In this document: positions 55,498-64,000 of the stretch, piece by piece
Layout of the letters: each line of letters starts with the position of its first letter
Numbering within the stretch: the stretch's first letter is position 1
NCBI RefSeq assembly: GCF_000222765.1
Contig: NZ_AFUE01000009.1
Coordinates: forward strand, 48,001 to 112,000
DNA: 64,000 bases
DNA from: Streptococcus cristatus ATCC 51100
GTDB taxonomy: Bacteria > Bacillota > Bacilli > Lactobacillales > Streptococcaceae
Direction: 5' to 3'
The notes under the pieces: generated by a model
The model's database searches: none
Told to the model about the DNA's origin: nothing
What the model saw: the letters and a program-made list of their open reading frames with translations, nothing else
Translations under genes and position numbers: made by a program

Positions 55498-55713
55498 TCA
55501 GCTATCCTGCACCGCTAAGACCTTATAGATGGTTTTGCTCAAAGCCGCCTGATAATCCTCTGCACTCAAGGATCTATCCGCAATAATCTCTGCTGTCTTC
55601 TTGTCCAGATCTACTGTCACATCTGACACTCCCTCCATAGATAGGAAGTGCTGGGTAACGTGTTTAACACAGTTTTGACAAGATAAGTTTTCTAATTGAA
55701 CTGTTTGTTTCAT
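55498..55713 (-). CDS. copZ: Copper chaperone CopZ
   Basis: This 71-residue HMA-domain protein has the copper-binding L-S-C-Q-N-C (C-x-x-C) near the N-terminus. It carries Cu(I) in the cytoplasm to CopA and CopY. The Met usually before the first Cys pair (M-x-C-x-x-C) is Leu here. Last gene of copY-copA-copZ, 29 bp after copA. Confidence 0.93.
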   Translation of the reverse strand: MKQTVQLENLSCQNCVKHVTQHFLSMEGVSDVTVDLDKKTAEIIADRSLSAEDYQAALSKTIYKVLAVQDS

Positions 55714-55742
55714 AGATTTATTCCTCCGTATATTCCTTCATT

Positions 55743-57986
55743 TTAAAATTTAAAGCGTCCTAGACGCAGAGCATTGGCCACAACTGACACTGAGCTTAAG
55801 CTCATGGCCAGACCAGCCAACATAGGATTGAGCAAGGGGCCGCCAAAAAGATGCAGCAGACCCATAGCAATCGGGATGCCTAGTGTATTGTAGGCAAAAG
55901 CCCAGAAGAGATTTTCTTTGATATTGCGGATGGTCGCCTGGCTGAGCTTGATAGCCTTGACTACATCCTGCAAATCACTATGCATGAGCACTACATCTGC
56001 GGACTCAATAGCTACATCAGCGCCTGATCCGATGGCAATTCCAACATCTGCCTGTACCAGAGCTGGTGCATCATTGATACCGTCTCCGACCATGGCTAGT
56101 TTTTTGCCAGCTTCCTGCAAGTCCTTGATAGCAGCGGCCTTACCATCTGGCAATACACCTGCGATAACTTTTTGGATGCCAGCTTTCTGGGCAATAGCTG
56201 TTGCTGTTTCCTCACGATCTCCTGTCAGCATGATGACTTCCAGCCCCATAGACTGGAGCTCCTGCACTGCCTTCAGGCTGCTAGACTTCATCTCATCTGC
56301 TACCGCTAAAATACCAGCTAGCTGTCCATCTACTGCGACAAACATGGCTGTCTTCCCTTCTTGGGAAAGCTCCAACAACTGTTCTTGAAAGACACTGCTG
56401 TCAATGTTCTTGTCTTTCATCAATGACTCATTTCCCACCAGAAGCTGTCTGCCCTCAATCTGAGCTGACAAACCTCGTCCAATTACGGCCTCAAAATGAC
56501 TGACAGGCAGCAAGTCAAGTCCCTCCTCTTTAGCAGCTTCTAAGATAGCCTGAGCCAAAGGATGTTCAGAATGCTGCTCAGCACTGGCTATTAGCCGCAA
56601 CAAGTCAGAGCGATTAAAATCACTCAAAGGCAATAAATCCGTCAGGCTAGGCTTACCAACCGTAATCGTCCCCGTCTTATCCAGAACAATAGTATCCAGC
56701 TGATAAGCCGCTTCCAAAGCTTGACCAGACTTAATCAGAATTCCATTTTCAGCCCCTTTACCAGTCCCAACCATGATGGCTGTCGGAGTTGCTAACCCCA
56801 GCGCACAAGGGCAGGCAATGACCAGAACTGCGATAAAGATTGACAGGGAAAAGCTAAGACTCTCACCAGCTAGAAAATACCAGCCCAGCGCAGACAAAGT
56901 AGCCAAGCTTAGCACGATTGGGACAAAATAAAGCGAAATCTTATCAGCCAAAGCCGCTATCGGAGCCTTAGACCCCTGGGCTTCTTCCACCAATCTAACA
57001 ATCTGAGCTAAGGTCGTATCCGAACCCACCCTAGTTGCTTGGTAGTCAATACTACCATTTTGATTGATTGTTGCACTGGTAATGGTATCACCGACCTTCT
57101 TTTCAATCGGGACGCTCTCACCAGTCATCATGGACTCATCCACAAAGGTCTGCCCCTCCGTCACAAAGCCATCTACCGGCATACGCTCTCCTGGCTTGAT
57201 ACGGATAATGTCTCCAACTCGAATATCCTCTGTATCAATGGTCACAGCCTCACCATAGCGAATCACTGTCGCCTGACTAGGCACTAGCTCAAGCAGAGAC
57301 TGAATTGCCTGAGAAGTTCGACCCTTGGCTGAACTCTCCAGATATTTACCCAGAAGAACCAAGGTAATAATCACTGCAACAGACTCAAAATAAAGCTGAT
57401 GAACAAAGGCATGATGACCTAGAAAAACCTGACTAACCGAGTAGAGACTGTAGAAAAATGCTGCGCTGGTCCCCACCGCAATCAAACTATCCATATTGGG
57501 ATGGCGCTTGATAAGATTGCGAAATCCTCTCTGATAGAAGCCGCGCCCAATCCACACAGTAGGCAGAGTCAAAAGAAGTTGTGACAGAACGAAGACCAAA
57601 GGGTGCGCCATATGGTCCAAGAAGCTAGGCAGAGGAAGACCAATCATACTTCCCATAGAAATATAAAGTAAGGGCAGTGTCGTAACCAAAAGAATCAATA
57701 GTTCTTGTTTCTTTTTTCGCAATTCCTGCGCTTTAATTGCAGCCTCTTCGTTCACATCGGACGGTCTATCTTTTCCTTTTTCTTCTGCCTGATAACCAGC
57801 CTCAGCTACTGCATCTAATACTTGCTGGCTGTCAAATCCCTCCTTAGGAACCAAACTGAGGCGTTCTGTCGCCAGATTGACACTGACATCCTCAACCGTT
57901 TCTAAATCTTTGACCGCCATCTCTACCGTCATAGCACAAGATGCACAGGTCATTCCTGATAGCTTGTATTCTTTTTTCTCACTCAT
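55743..57986 (-). CDS. copA: Copper-exporting P1B-type ATPase CopA
   Basis: This 747-residue pump has one N-terminal HMA domain (G-M-T-C-A-S-C, Cys14 and Cys17), the transport motif C-P-C in I-A-C-P-C-A-L-G-L, phosphorylation D-K-T-G-T, S-E-H-P-L-A (HP site) and M-V-G-D-G-I-N-D-A-P. It exports Cu(I) across the membrane. The ATG at 57986 shares a base with the copY stop (TGATG), so expression is coupled; a frame extension to 58040 is not used. Confidence 0.97.
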   Translation of the reverse strand: MSEKKEYKLSGMTCASCAMTVEMAVKDLETVEDVSVNLATERLSLVPKEGFDSQQVLDAVAEAGYQAEEKGKDRPSDVNEEAAIKAQELRKKKQELLILLVTTLPLLYISMGSMIGLPLPSFLDHMAHPLVFVLSQLLLTLPTVWIGRGFYQRGFRNLIKRHPNMDSLIAVGTSAAFFYSLYSVSQVFLGHHAFVHQLYFESVAVIITLVLLGKYLESSAKGRTSQAIQSLLELVPSQATVIRYGEAVTIDTEDIRVGDIIRIKPGERMPVDGFVTEGQTFVDESMMTGESVPIEKKVGDTITSATINQNGSIDYQATRVGSDTTLAQIVRLVEEAQGSKAPIAALADKISLYFVPIVLSLATLSALGWYFLAGESLSFSLSIFIAVLVIACPCALGLATPTAIMVGTGKGAENGILIKSGQALEAAYQLDTIVLDKTGTITVGKPSLTDLLPLSDFNRSDLLRLIASAEQHSEHPLAQAILEAAKEEGLDLLPVSHFEAVIGRGLSAQIEGRQLLVGNESLMKDKNIDSSVFQEQLLELSQEGKTAMFVAVDGQLAGILAVADEMKSSSLKAVQELQSMGLEVIMLTGDREETATAIAQKAGIQKVIAGVLPDGKAAAIKDLQEAGKKLAMVGDGINDAPALVQADVGIAIGSGADVAIESADVVLMHSDLQDVVKAIKLSQATIRNIKENLFWAFAYNTLGIPIAMGLLHLFGGPLLNPMLAGLAMSLSSVSVVANALRLGRFKF

Positions 57987-58429
57987 CAATGCGTCTCCTT
58001 TCCGTGCCCGCACCGACACTGACCTTGCGGACAGTGGCATTTAATTTCCAGCGGAGCCGAAGCTCTTTTCTTATCAATGACTTGGCTGAGCCGCTCCAAG
58101 TCCCTTTGACTGAACTGACTTCTCTCAATCATCGAAATCAAAAGATCTCCGTGTTTAGTATTACAGATATTGTCAAAAAGCGCCTGCCAAGTACTTTCCA
58201 GATGATCCTCTTCTAAAATCCGAGCATCGTAGTAAAACTTGCCCTCTATCTTTTCCATAGCGATAAATTCTTTTGTCTTCAGACGATTCAAAAGAGTCTT
58301 GATGGTTGCCGGCTTCCAGGAAAAATCAGCTTCCAAACGAGCTATAATCTCTGTACTGCGACTGTGTGGATAGGCCCACAACACACGCATCACTTGCCAT
58401 TCTGCTTGGCTAATATTTTGCTGTTCCAT
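57986..58429 (-). CDS. copY: Copper-responsive repressor CopY
   Basis: This 147-residue BlaI/CopY-type winged-helix repressor ends with the metal-sensing motif C-H-C-P-Q-G-Q-C-R-C (C-x-C-x4-C-x-C), which binds zinc in the repressing form and Cu(I) on induction. The N-terminal half I-S-Q-A-E-W-Q-V-M-R-V-L-W and W-K-P-A-T-I-K-T-L-L-N-R-L is the DNA-binding domain. Two cop boxes and a consensus promoter lie directly upstream. Confidence 0.96.
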   Translation of the reverse strand: MEQQNISQAEWQVMRVLWAYPHSRSTEIIARLEADFSWKPATIKTLLNRLKTKEFIAMEKIEGKFYYDARILEEDHLESTWQALFDNICNTKHGDLLISMIERSQFSQRDLERLSQVIDKKRASAPLEIKCHCPQGQCRCGHGKETH

Positions 58430-58451
58430 TGTTTAACACTCCCTTATCATT

Positions 58452-58461
58452 TACATTTGTA
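58452..58461. promoter_or_regulatory. cop box 1 (CopY operator)
   Basis: TACATTTGTA matches the CopY operator TACANNTGTA. It lies between the -10 and the copY start. Confidence 0.88.
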
Positions 58462-58476
58462 ATCCAACTCTTTATT

Positions 58477-58505
58477 AGTTTACATTTGTAATCGCAATTT
58501 GTCAA
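58477..58505 (-). promoter_or_regulatory. copYAZ promoter
   Basis: TTGACA (58500-58505), 17 bp, TAAACT (58477-58482) on the minus strand; the -10 and spacer overlap cop box 2. Confidence 0.8.
58481..58490. promoter_or_regulatory. cop box 2 (CopY operator)
   Basis: A second TACATTTGTA, 29 bp from the first, overlaps the promoter spacer and -10, so CopY would block RNA polymerase directly. Confidence 0.88.
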
Positions 58506-58533
58506 GTATTTTTATTGTCATTTCCTGATATAC

Positions 58534-58564
58534 AAAAAAGAAGGCGGGATAGTCCCGTCTTCTT
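58534..58564 (-). terminator. Intrinsic terminator of adcRCBA
   Basis: AAGAAGACGGGA-cta-TCCCGCCTTCTT followed by TTTT on the minus strand, just after the adcA stop. Confidence 0.92.
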
Positions 58565-58575
58565 ACTTTATTCTA

Positions 58576-60078
58576 TTAGTGCGCCAACATCTCTTGGGCA
58601 ATTTCTTGACCGGTCAACTTACTTGGATAGTAGGTAGGCCAGTTTTCCAGCTCATTAAAGAGTGCTTCCTGGCTTTCGCCACCATAGAAGATATGGAAAT
58701 GAGCCGCCTTAGTCGGTGCAATATTATGGTCGCTAAACTGAACATACTTGTACTGGCCTGCATCCGCATCTGTCGCTTCAAACATAAAGCGTACTCCTCG
58801 ATTTCCCTTAGAGTAGGTCAGAGTGTGCTTACCAACGTATTTATAAGTATATTTCTTGGATTTTCCATCTACCACAAATTCCATGGTCTTGTCTGTGATA
58901 TTGATATTGGAAACATCTGTCTTGTAGCCCTTGTCATAGTAGTCCTTGTATTCAGCTGCCGTCATTTTGCCAGTCAGCTTAGCCTTGTAGTCAAAGACCT
59001 GGTCCAAGGTGCCATCTTTCAGATAAGGGTAAACAGACTGCCACTCACCAGCATAGTCAGACAAAGTACGATCCTTGACGGCACTGTCTTCAAAGTAGCC
59101 GTTTTGGACTGTCTTATCGTCTTCTTCTTTCTCAGCTGCAATCTCCGCTCCCTCTTGGTCAGTTGTCTTCTTAAGAGCCTTTAGATTGGCCTGCATGATA
59201 GAAACATAGTCTGCCCCATCCTTGGTCTGCTCCTCGGTCAAGCTTTCCAGAGGATTCAAGACATCAAGTTCTACTCCTGTTTCCTTAGCCAGAGTAGAAG
59301 CCAGAGCCTGAGAGGCATTCTCTTCAAAGTAAATATACTTGATTTTATTTTTCTTGATGTACTCGGTCAATTCAGCCAAGCGTGAAGCGGATGGCTCACT
59401 GTCTGGTGAAAGTCCAGAAATTGGCACCTGCTTCAAGCCATAGTCCAATGCCAGATAGTTAAAGGCAGCGTGCTGAGTGACGAAGCTCTTTTGCTTAGCG
59501 TTGGCCAAACCAGCTTCAAATTCTTTGTCCAAAGCCTCTAGCTTCTTGATATAAGCCGCTGCATTTTTCTCAAAGGCAGCTTTCTTGTCAGGATAGACCT
59601 TGCTCAGACTATCTCGAATGTGCTCCACCATTTTAATAGCTCGCTTCGGAGACAGCCAAACATGGGGGTCGTATTCATGATGATGCCCCCCTTCACCATG
59701 GTCGTGATCTTCTTCCTCTTCACCACCAGGCAGCAAAAGCATATTTCCAGTCGCTTTGATAACCTTTTCTTCCTTATTTTTCAAGGTTTTTAGCAAATCA
59801 GGAACCCAAGTCTCCATGTTTTCATTTTCATAGACAAAGGCATCTGCATCCTGAATGGTAGCAACTGCCTTAGCTGAAGGCTCATAATCATGCGGCTCTG
59901 TACCAGCCCCGATTAGAAGTTCAACACTCGCCTCATCTCCAGCCACCTGCTTAGTAAACTCGTAAACCGGATAAAAAGTTGTGACAATATTGAGCTTGCC
60001 ATCTGCATTTTTTTGATTGGAACAAGCTACTAAGAAAATACTCAGTAAACCTGCTAATAGTAAGCTAATTTTTTTCAT
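58576..60078 (-). CDS. adcA: Zinc-binding lipoprotein AdcA with ZinT domain
   Basis: This 500-residue lipoprotein (lipobox L-V-A-C, Cys19) has two metal modules. Residues 25-310 form a cluster A-I solute-binding domain with zinc ligands expected at His63 (E-P-H-D-Y-E-P-S) and His139 (D-P-H-V-W-L-S-P), separated by an acidic and His-rich loop around 119-137 that should scavenge zinc. Residues of about 320-500 form a ZinT-like domain (Y-A-G-E-W-Q-S-V-Y-P-Y-L; H-F-H-I-F-Y-G). It delivers zinc to AdcBC at the cell surface. Last gene of the operon, nine bases after adcB. Confidence 0.97.
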   Translation of the reverse strand: MKKISLLLAGLLSIFLVACSNQKNADGKLNIVTTFYPVYEFTKQVAGDEASVELLIGAGTEPHDYEPSAKAVATIQDADAFVYENENMETWVPDLLKTLKNKEEKVIKATGNMLLLPGGEEEEDHDHGEGGHHHEYDPHVWLSPKRAIKMVEHIRDSLSKVYPDKKAAFEKNAAAYIKKLEALDKEFEAGLANAKQKSFVTQHAAFNYLALDYGLKQVPISGLSPDSEPSASRLAELTEYIKKNKIKYIYFEENASQALASTLAKETGVELDVLNPLESLTEEQTKDGADYVSIMQANLKALKKTTDQEGAEIAAEKEEDDKTVQNGYFEDSAVKDRTLSDYAGEWQSVYPYLKDGTLDQVFDYKAKLTGKMTAAEYKDYYDKGYKTDVSNINITDKTMEFVVDGKSKKYTYKYVGKHTLTYSKGNRGVRFMFEATDADAGQYKYVQFSDHNIAPTKAAHFHIFYGGESQEALFNELENWPTYYPSKLTGQEIAQEMLAH

Positions 60079-60087
60079 TTTCTGCTC

Positions 60088-60894
60088 CTATTTCATAAAT
60101 TTTTTGACCAGATTGACCAGTAAGAACAAGCTGACGAAGATAATCGTAATGCTGGCACTAGCTGGCGTCTCTGCATAGTAAGAAATATAAAGTCCAGCAA
60201 TCATACCAAAGAAACCAATGGCATTTGCCAGCAAAATGACCGACTTGAAATTTTTCCCAATCCGCAGGGCAATACTAGCCGGCAAGACCATGATGGTCGA
60301 AACAAGCAAGGCTCCCGCAGCTGGAATCATGAGGGCAATCGCAACACCCGTCACAATATTAAAGAGGATAGACATGGTCCGCACTGGCAGCCCGTCCACG
60401 AAGGCCGTATCCTCATCAAAGGTCAAGATGTACATGGGCCGAATGAAGAGGAAGGTCAAGACAAGCACCACAGCAGCAATGACAAAGAGAGAAACCACCT
60501 GCTCCCTACTGATAGTCACAATGGAGCCAAATAGATACTGGTCCAGACTCATCGAGCTAGAACTCTTACCCTTACTCATAACAATCAAGGAAATAGCTAA
60601 TCCAGTTGACATGAGAATGGCCGTCCCGATTTCCATGAAATTCTTATAGATTGTGCGCAGGTACTCTAAGAAGACTGCTGCGATTATAACTACCACTACT
60701 GTTGTGAAGGTCGGTGACAAACCTAGAACCAAACCAAAGGCCACACCTGCCAGTGAAACGTGACTAAGCGTGTCACTCATGAGGCTCTGACGACGTAAAA
60801 TAAGGAAAGTACCTAAAATCGGCGAGAAGAGGCTCATGGCAATAACTGCTAAAAAGGCTCGCTGCATAAAATCATAGGAAAATAGATTAAGCAT
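60088..60894 (-). CDS. adcB: Zinc ABC transporter permease AdcB
   Basis: This 268-residue permease of the ZnuB/ABC-3 family has about eight membrane helices and the characteristic [14 protein letters not shown] segment. It forms the channel for zinc delivered by AdcA. Its start overlaps the end of adcC by 8 bp. Confidence 0.96.
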   Translation of the reverse strand: MLNLFSYDFMQRAFLAVIAMSLFSPILGTFLILRRQSLMSDTLSHVSLAGVAFGLVLGLSPTFTTVVVVIIAAVFLEYLRTIYKNFMEIGTAILMSTGLAISLIVMSKGKSSSSMSLDQYLFGSIVTISREQVVSLFVIAAVVLVLTFLFIRPMYILTFDEDTAFVDGLPVRTMSILFNIVTGVAIALMIPAAGALLVSTIMVLPASIALRIGKNFKSVILLANAIGFFGMIAGLYISYYAETPASASITIIFVSLFLLVNLVKKFMK

Positions 60895-61597
60895 GACTCA
60901 CCTCCTGTCCGTTGTCGCTTTCATGCACATTGAAACAGCGCCAAGGTGAGTCCTGATTACGGACCAGATGAATGTTGCGATCAGCATATTTGCGAACTTC
61001 CTCTGGATCGTGTGTAATCATCAAGACCGCTTTTCCATGCTTGTGAGCACTATGGTGCATGAGCTTGTAAAATTCATCCTTGCTGCCTGCATCCATCCCT
61101 GTTGTCGGCTCATCTAGGACAAAAATATCCGGATCCGAAGCAAACATACGAGCAATCACAGCCCGCTGCTTTTGACCACCAGAGAGAGAACCAATCCTCT
61201 TGTCCCGATGTTCCCACATTCCAACCGACTCCAAACTGGCCTTGATATGTTCCTCATCATGTTCATTTAAACGTCGAAACCAACCCTTGCGCGGATAGCG
61301 GCCAGACTTAACAAACTCGTAAACCGTGCTAGGAAAACCTGCATTAAAACTAGCAATCTGCTGCGGAAGATAAGCAATTCTCAATTTCTTGCCTCTCTCA
61401 TTGGTCTTGGAAATCTTGACCTCGCCATGCTTAGGCTGCAGAATCCCCAGACTAGCCTTGACAAGTGTCGTCTTAGCAGCCCCATTCTCCCCTGTCAAGG
61501 TTACAAACTCGCCACTATCCAAAAAGTAATGAATATACTCCAACACAGGTTCCTTGTCATAGTAAAAGGACAGATTTTCCACTGTGATATATCTCAT
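60887..61597 (-). CDS. adcC: Zinc ABC transporter ATP-binding protein AdcC
   Basis: This 236-residue ATPase has Walker [10 protein letters not shown] (Ala in place of the usual Gly before Lys), signature L-S-G-G-Q-K-Q-R, Walker [11 protein letters not shown] and switch His in I-T-H-D-P-E-E-V. It energises zinc import through AdcB. The ATG at 61597 overlaps the adcR stop (ATGA). Confidence 0.96.
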   Translation of the reverse strand: MRYITVENLSFYYDKEPVLEYIHYFLDSGEFVTLTGENGAAKTTLVKASLGILQPKHGEVKISKTNERGKKLRIAYLPQQIASFNAGFPSTVYEFVKSGRYPRKGWFRRLNEHDEEHIKASLESVGMWEHRDKRIGSLSGGQKQRAVIARMFASDPDIFVLDEPTTGMDAGSKDEFYKLMHHSAHKHGKAVLMITHDPEEVRKYADRNIHLVRNQDSPWRCFNVHESDNGQEVSHA

Positions 61598-62037
61598 TTC
61601 CCAATTTCTCCAATCAAACCATCCAAAAACTTCACAATCACTTCTTGCTCATCAGAAGAAAATTGCTCTGCCAATCTCTGGTAAGTCTCCAAAGTATGAA
61701 CATGATGATGTTGATGCTCTTCCGCAATCGGTCGTGCCAAATCAGTCAATCGGTAAAAAGTCACACGAGCATCCTTCTTATCCTTGAATGTTTCCAACAT
61801 CTTTTGCTCCACCAAAGCCTTAACAGCTTTAGTTACAGCAGCCTGGCTAACATTCAGTCTTTTAGCTAGATCAGAATTCGTCAAAGACTCCTGAGACAAG
61901 AGCATTAAGATATGTTCCTGCGTGTTCGTTAGCTGCACATCGCTCGTACAAGAGCCGACCAAGATTTCATGTTGATTCTCAGCTGTCAATATAACCTCAT
62001 TCAAAAAATGATTAATTTTCTCTGCTAAATGCCCCAT
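61594..62037 (-). CDS. adcR: Zinc-responsive MarR-family repressor AdcR
   Basis: This 147-residue MarR-type repressor has the winged-helix core [17 protein letters not shown] and [10 protein letters not shown]. The H-Q-H-H-H-V-H cluster and the early E-N-Q-H and C residues match zinc-site positions of AdcR. Bound to zinc it represses adcRCBA and other zinc genes. Two AdcR boxes lie directly before its start, so the operon is autoregulated. Confidence 0.97.
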   Translation of the reverse strand: MGHLAEKINHFLNEVILTAENQHEILVGSCTSDVQLTNTQEHILMLLSQESLTNSDLAKRLNVSQAAVTKAVKALVEQKMLETFKDKKDARVTFYRLTDLARPIAEEHQHHHVHTLETYQRLAEQFSSDEQEVIVKFLDGLIGEIGK

Positions 62038-62052
62038 CCTTCGCTTCCTTTC

Positions 62053-62079
62053 TTAACCGGTTAAAACTTTACCGGTTAA
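62053..62079. promoter_or_regulatory. Two tandem AdcR operators
   Basis: TTAACCGGTTAA (62053-62064) and TTTACCGGTTAA (62068-62079) match the AdcR consensus TTAACYRGTTAA. They lie between the -10 and adcR, covering the transcript start. Confidence 0.9.
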
Positions 62080-62106
62080 TTATACCACAAAAAAGAAAAG
62101 AGTCAA
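62079..62106 (-). promoter_or_regulatory. adcRCBA promoter
   Basis: TTGACT (62101-62106), 16 bp, extended -10 TGGTATAAT (TATAAT 62079-62084) on the minus strand. Confidence 0.85.
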
Positions 62107-62165
62107 GCTCCAACTATAGTAACACTCTGATTCTAAAACAATGCAAAAGCATCGATAGAGAGAAA

Positions 62166-62189
62166 GAAAAAAGAGCTAAGTGCTCTTTT
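62166..62189 (-). terminator. Intrinsic terminator of the rRNA operon
   Basis: AAAGAGC-actta-GCTCTTT followed by TT on the minus strand, downstream of tRNA-Asn. Confidence 0.85.
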
Positions 62190-62206
62190 CTCATATGCTC
62201 ATTTAC

Positions 62207-62279
62207 TCCGCCAGTAGGACTCGAACCTACGACATCATGATTAACAGTCATGCGCTACTACCAACTGAGCTATGGCGGA
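62207..62279 (-). tRNA. tRNA-Asn (anticodon GTT)
   Basis: A 73-base cloverleaf on the minus strand. Acceptor stem TCCGCCA/TGGCGGA pairs, the D-loop region reads AGCTCAGTTGGTAG, the anticodon loop is CTGTTAA with anticodon GTT, and the T-arm reads GGTTCGAGTCC. CCA is not encoded. It closes the rRNA operon, as in pneumococcal rRNA clusters. Confidence 0.96.
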
Positions 62280-62284
62280 TAATA

Positions 62285-62400
62285 GCTAAGCGACTACCAT
62301 ATCTCACAGGGGGCAACCCCCAACTACTTCCGGCGTTCTAGGGCTTAACTTCTGTGTTCGGCATGGGTACAGGTGTATCTCCTAGGCTATCGTCACTTAA
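62285..62400 (-). rRNA. rrf: 5S ribosomal RNA
   Basis: A 116-base 5S rRNA on the minus strand, starting TTAAGTGACGATAGCC and containing the conserved CCCATGCCGAACACAGAAG. The two ends pair through AGTGAC/GTCGCT-type complementarity. Confidence 0.95.
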
Positions 62401-62503
62401 CTTGCTGAATTAACTTACAATATCTTATTGCCTTGTCAACTCAAAATTGAATAACTACTCAAAGCTCACAATACTTGCCAAAAGCTGCGCTCAATGAAAA
62501 TTG

Positions 62504-64000
<1,497 letters not shown>

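Overview
The window comes from a Streptococcus chromosome, most likely a viridans species of the sanguinis group. Supporting evidence seen directly: streptococcal rpoB/rpoC and AdcRCBA/CopYAZ systems, a SigX (competence) cin-box before a 131-aa SsbB, a giant M26 zinc metalloprotease with an N-terminal LPKTG anchor, a fused FolB-FolK protein, and a 23S-5S-tRNA-Asn rRNA cluster. Almost all genes lie on the minus strand. Species-level assignment is inference.

Layout. 1-439: 3' end of a DUF4037-type nucleotidyltransferase gene (+). 524-9397: a 2957-residue surface zinc metalloprotease with 33 tandem 18-residue repeats and five tandem 288-bp G5 units. 9567-18581: a tightly coupled seven-gene operon (CarS-like CDP-lipid synthase, dikinase-like enzyme, PssA-type synthase, Psd-type decarboxylase, UbiA-type prenyltransferase, second dikinase-like enzyme, GNAT protein). 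This is the most unusual part of the window. It resembles the late archaeal ether-phospholipid pathway (prenyl transfer, CDP activation, serine attachment, decarboxylation to ethanolamine) combined with two rifampicin-phosphotransferase-like proteins, in a genus not generally described as making PS or PE.

18939-24888: dtd, rel, an unlisted 46-residue membrane protein, ssbB, and a DUF4651-thioredoxin-ytpR-SDR operon that may begin with a leaderless mRNA. 25015-27683 (+): pepA and a DUF1846 gene. 27738-28573: two small membrane proteins behind an XRE regulator that carries an apparent frameshift. 28633-28809: a structured three-hairpin intergenic element. 28841-32775: an ABC transporter plus two-component operon of the self-defence type. 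32869-36600: folate operon folP-folC-folE-folBK with an attenuator-like terminator in its leader. 36787-38233: two CPBP-like membrane proteins, one frameshifted.

38488-46112: rpoB-rpoC with a long structured leader. 46159-50032: divergent pbp1b and tyrS. 50106-52464: an atypical metal P-type ATPase with its DUF6110 partner. 52616-53464: rlmA, a second leaderless candidate. 53534-55429: msmK with a cre site and a MalR-like operator, then a DUF6287 lipoprotein. 55498-58505: copYAZ with two cop boxes. 58576-62106: adcRCBA with two AdcR boxes. 62207-64000: tRNA-Asn, 5S and the 3' half of 23S rRNA, all minus strand.

Functional themes are metal homeostasis (Zn, Cu, an undefined metal), envelope biology (PBP1b, protease, lipid operon, antibiotic-type ABC/TCS), core information processing, folate synthesis and sugar-transport energisation. 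Coordinates of starts were adjusted to ATG codons with good ribosome binding sites where longer open frames began at unsupported GTG/TTG codons.
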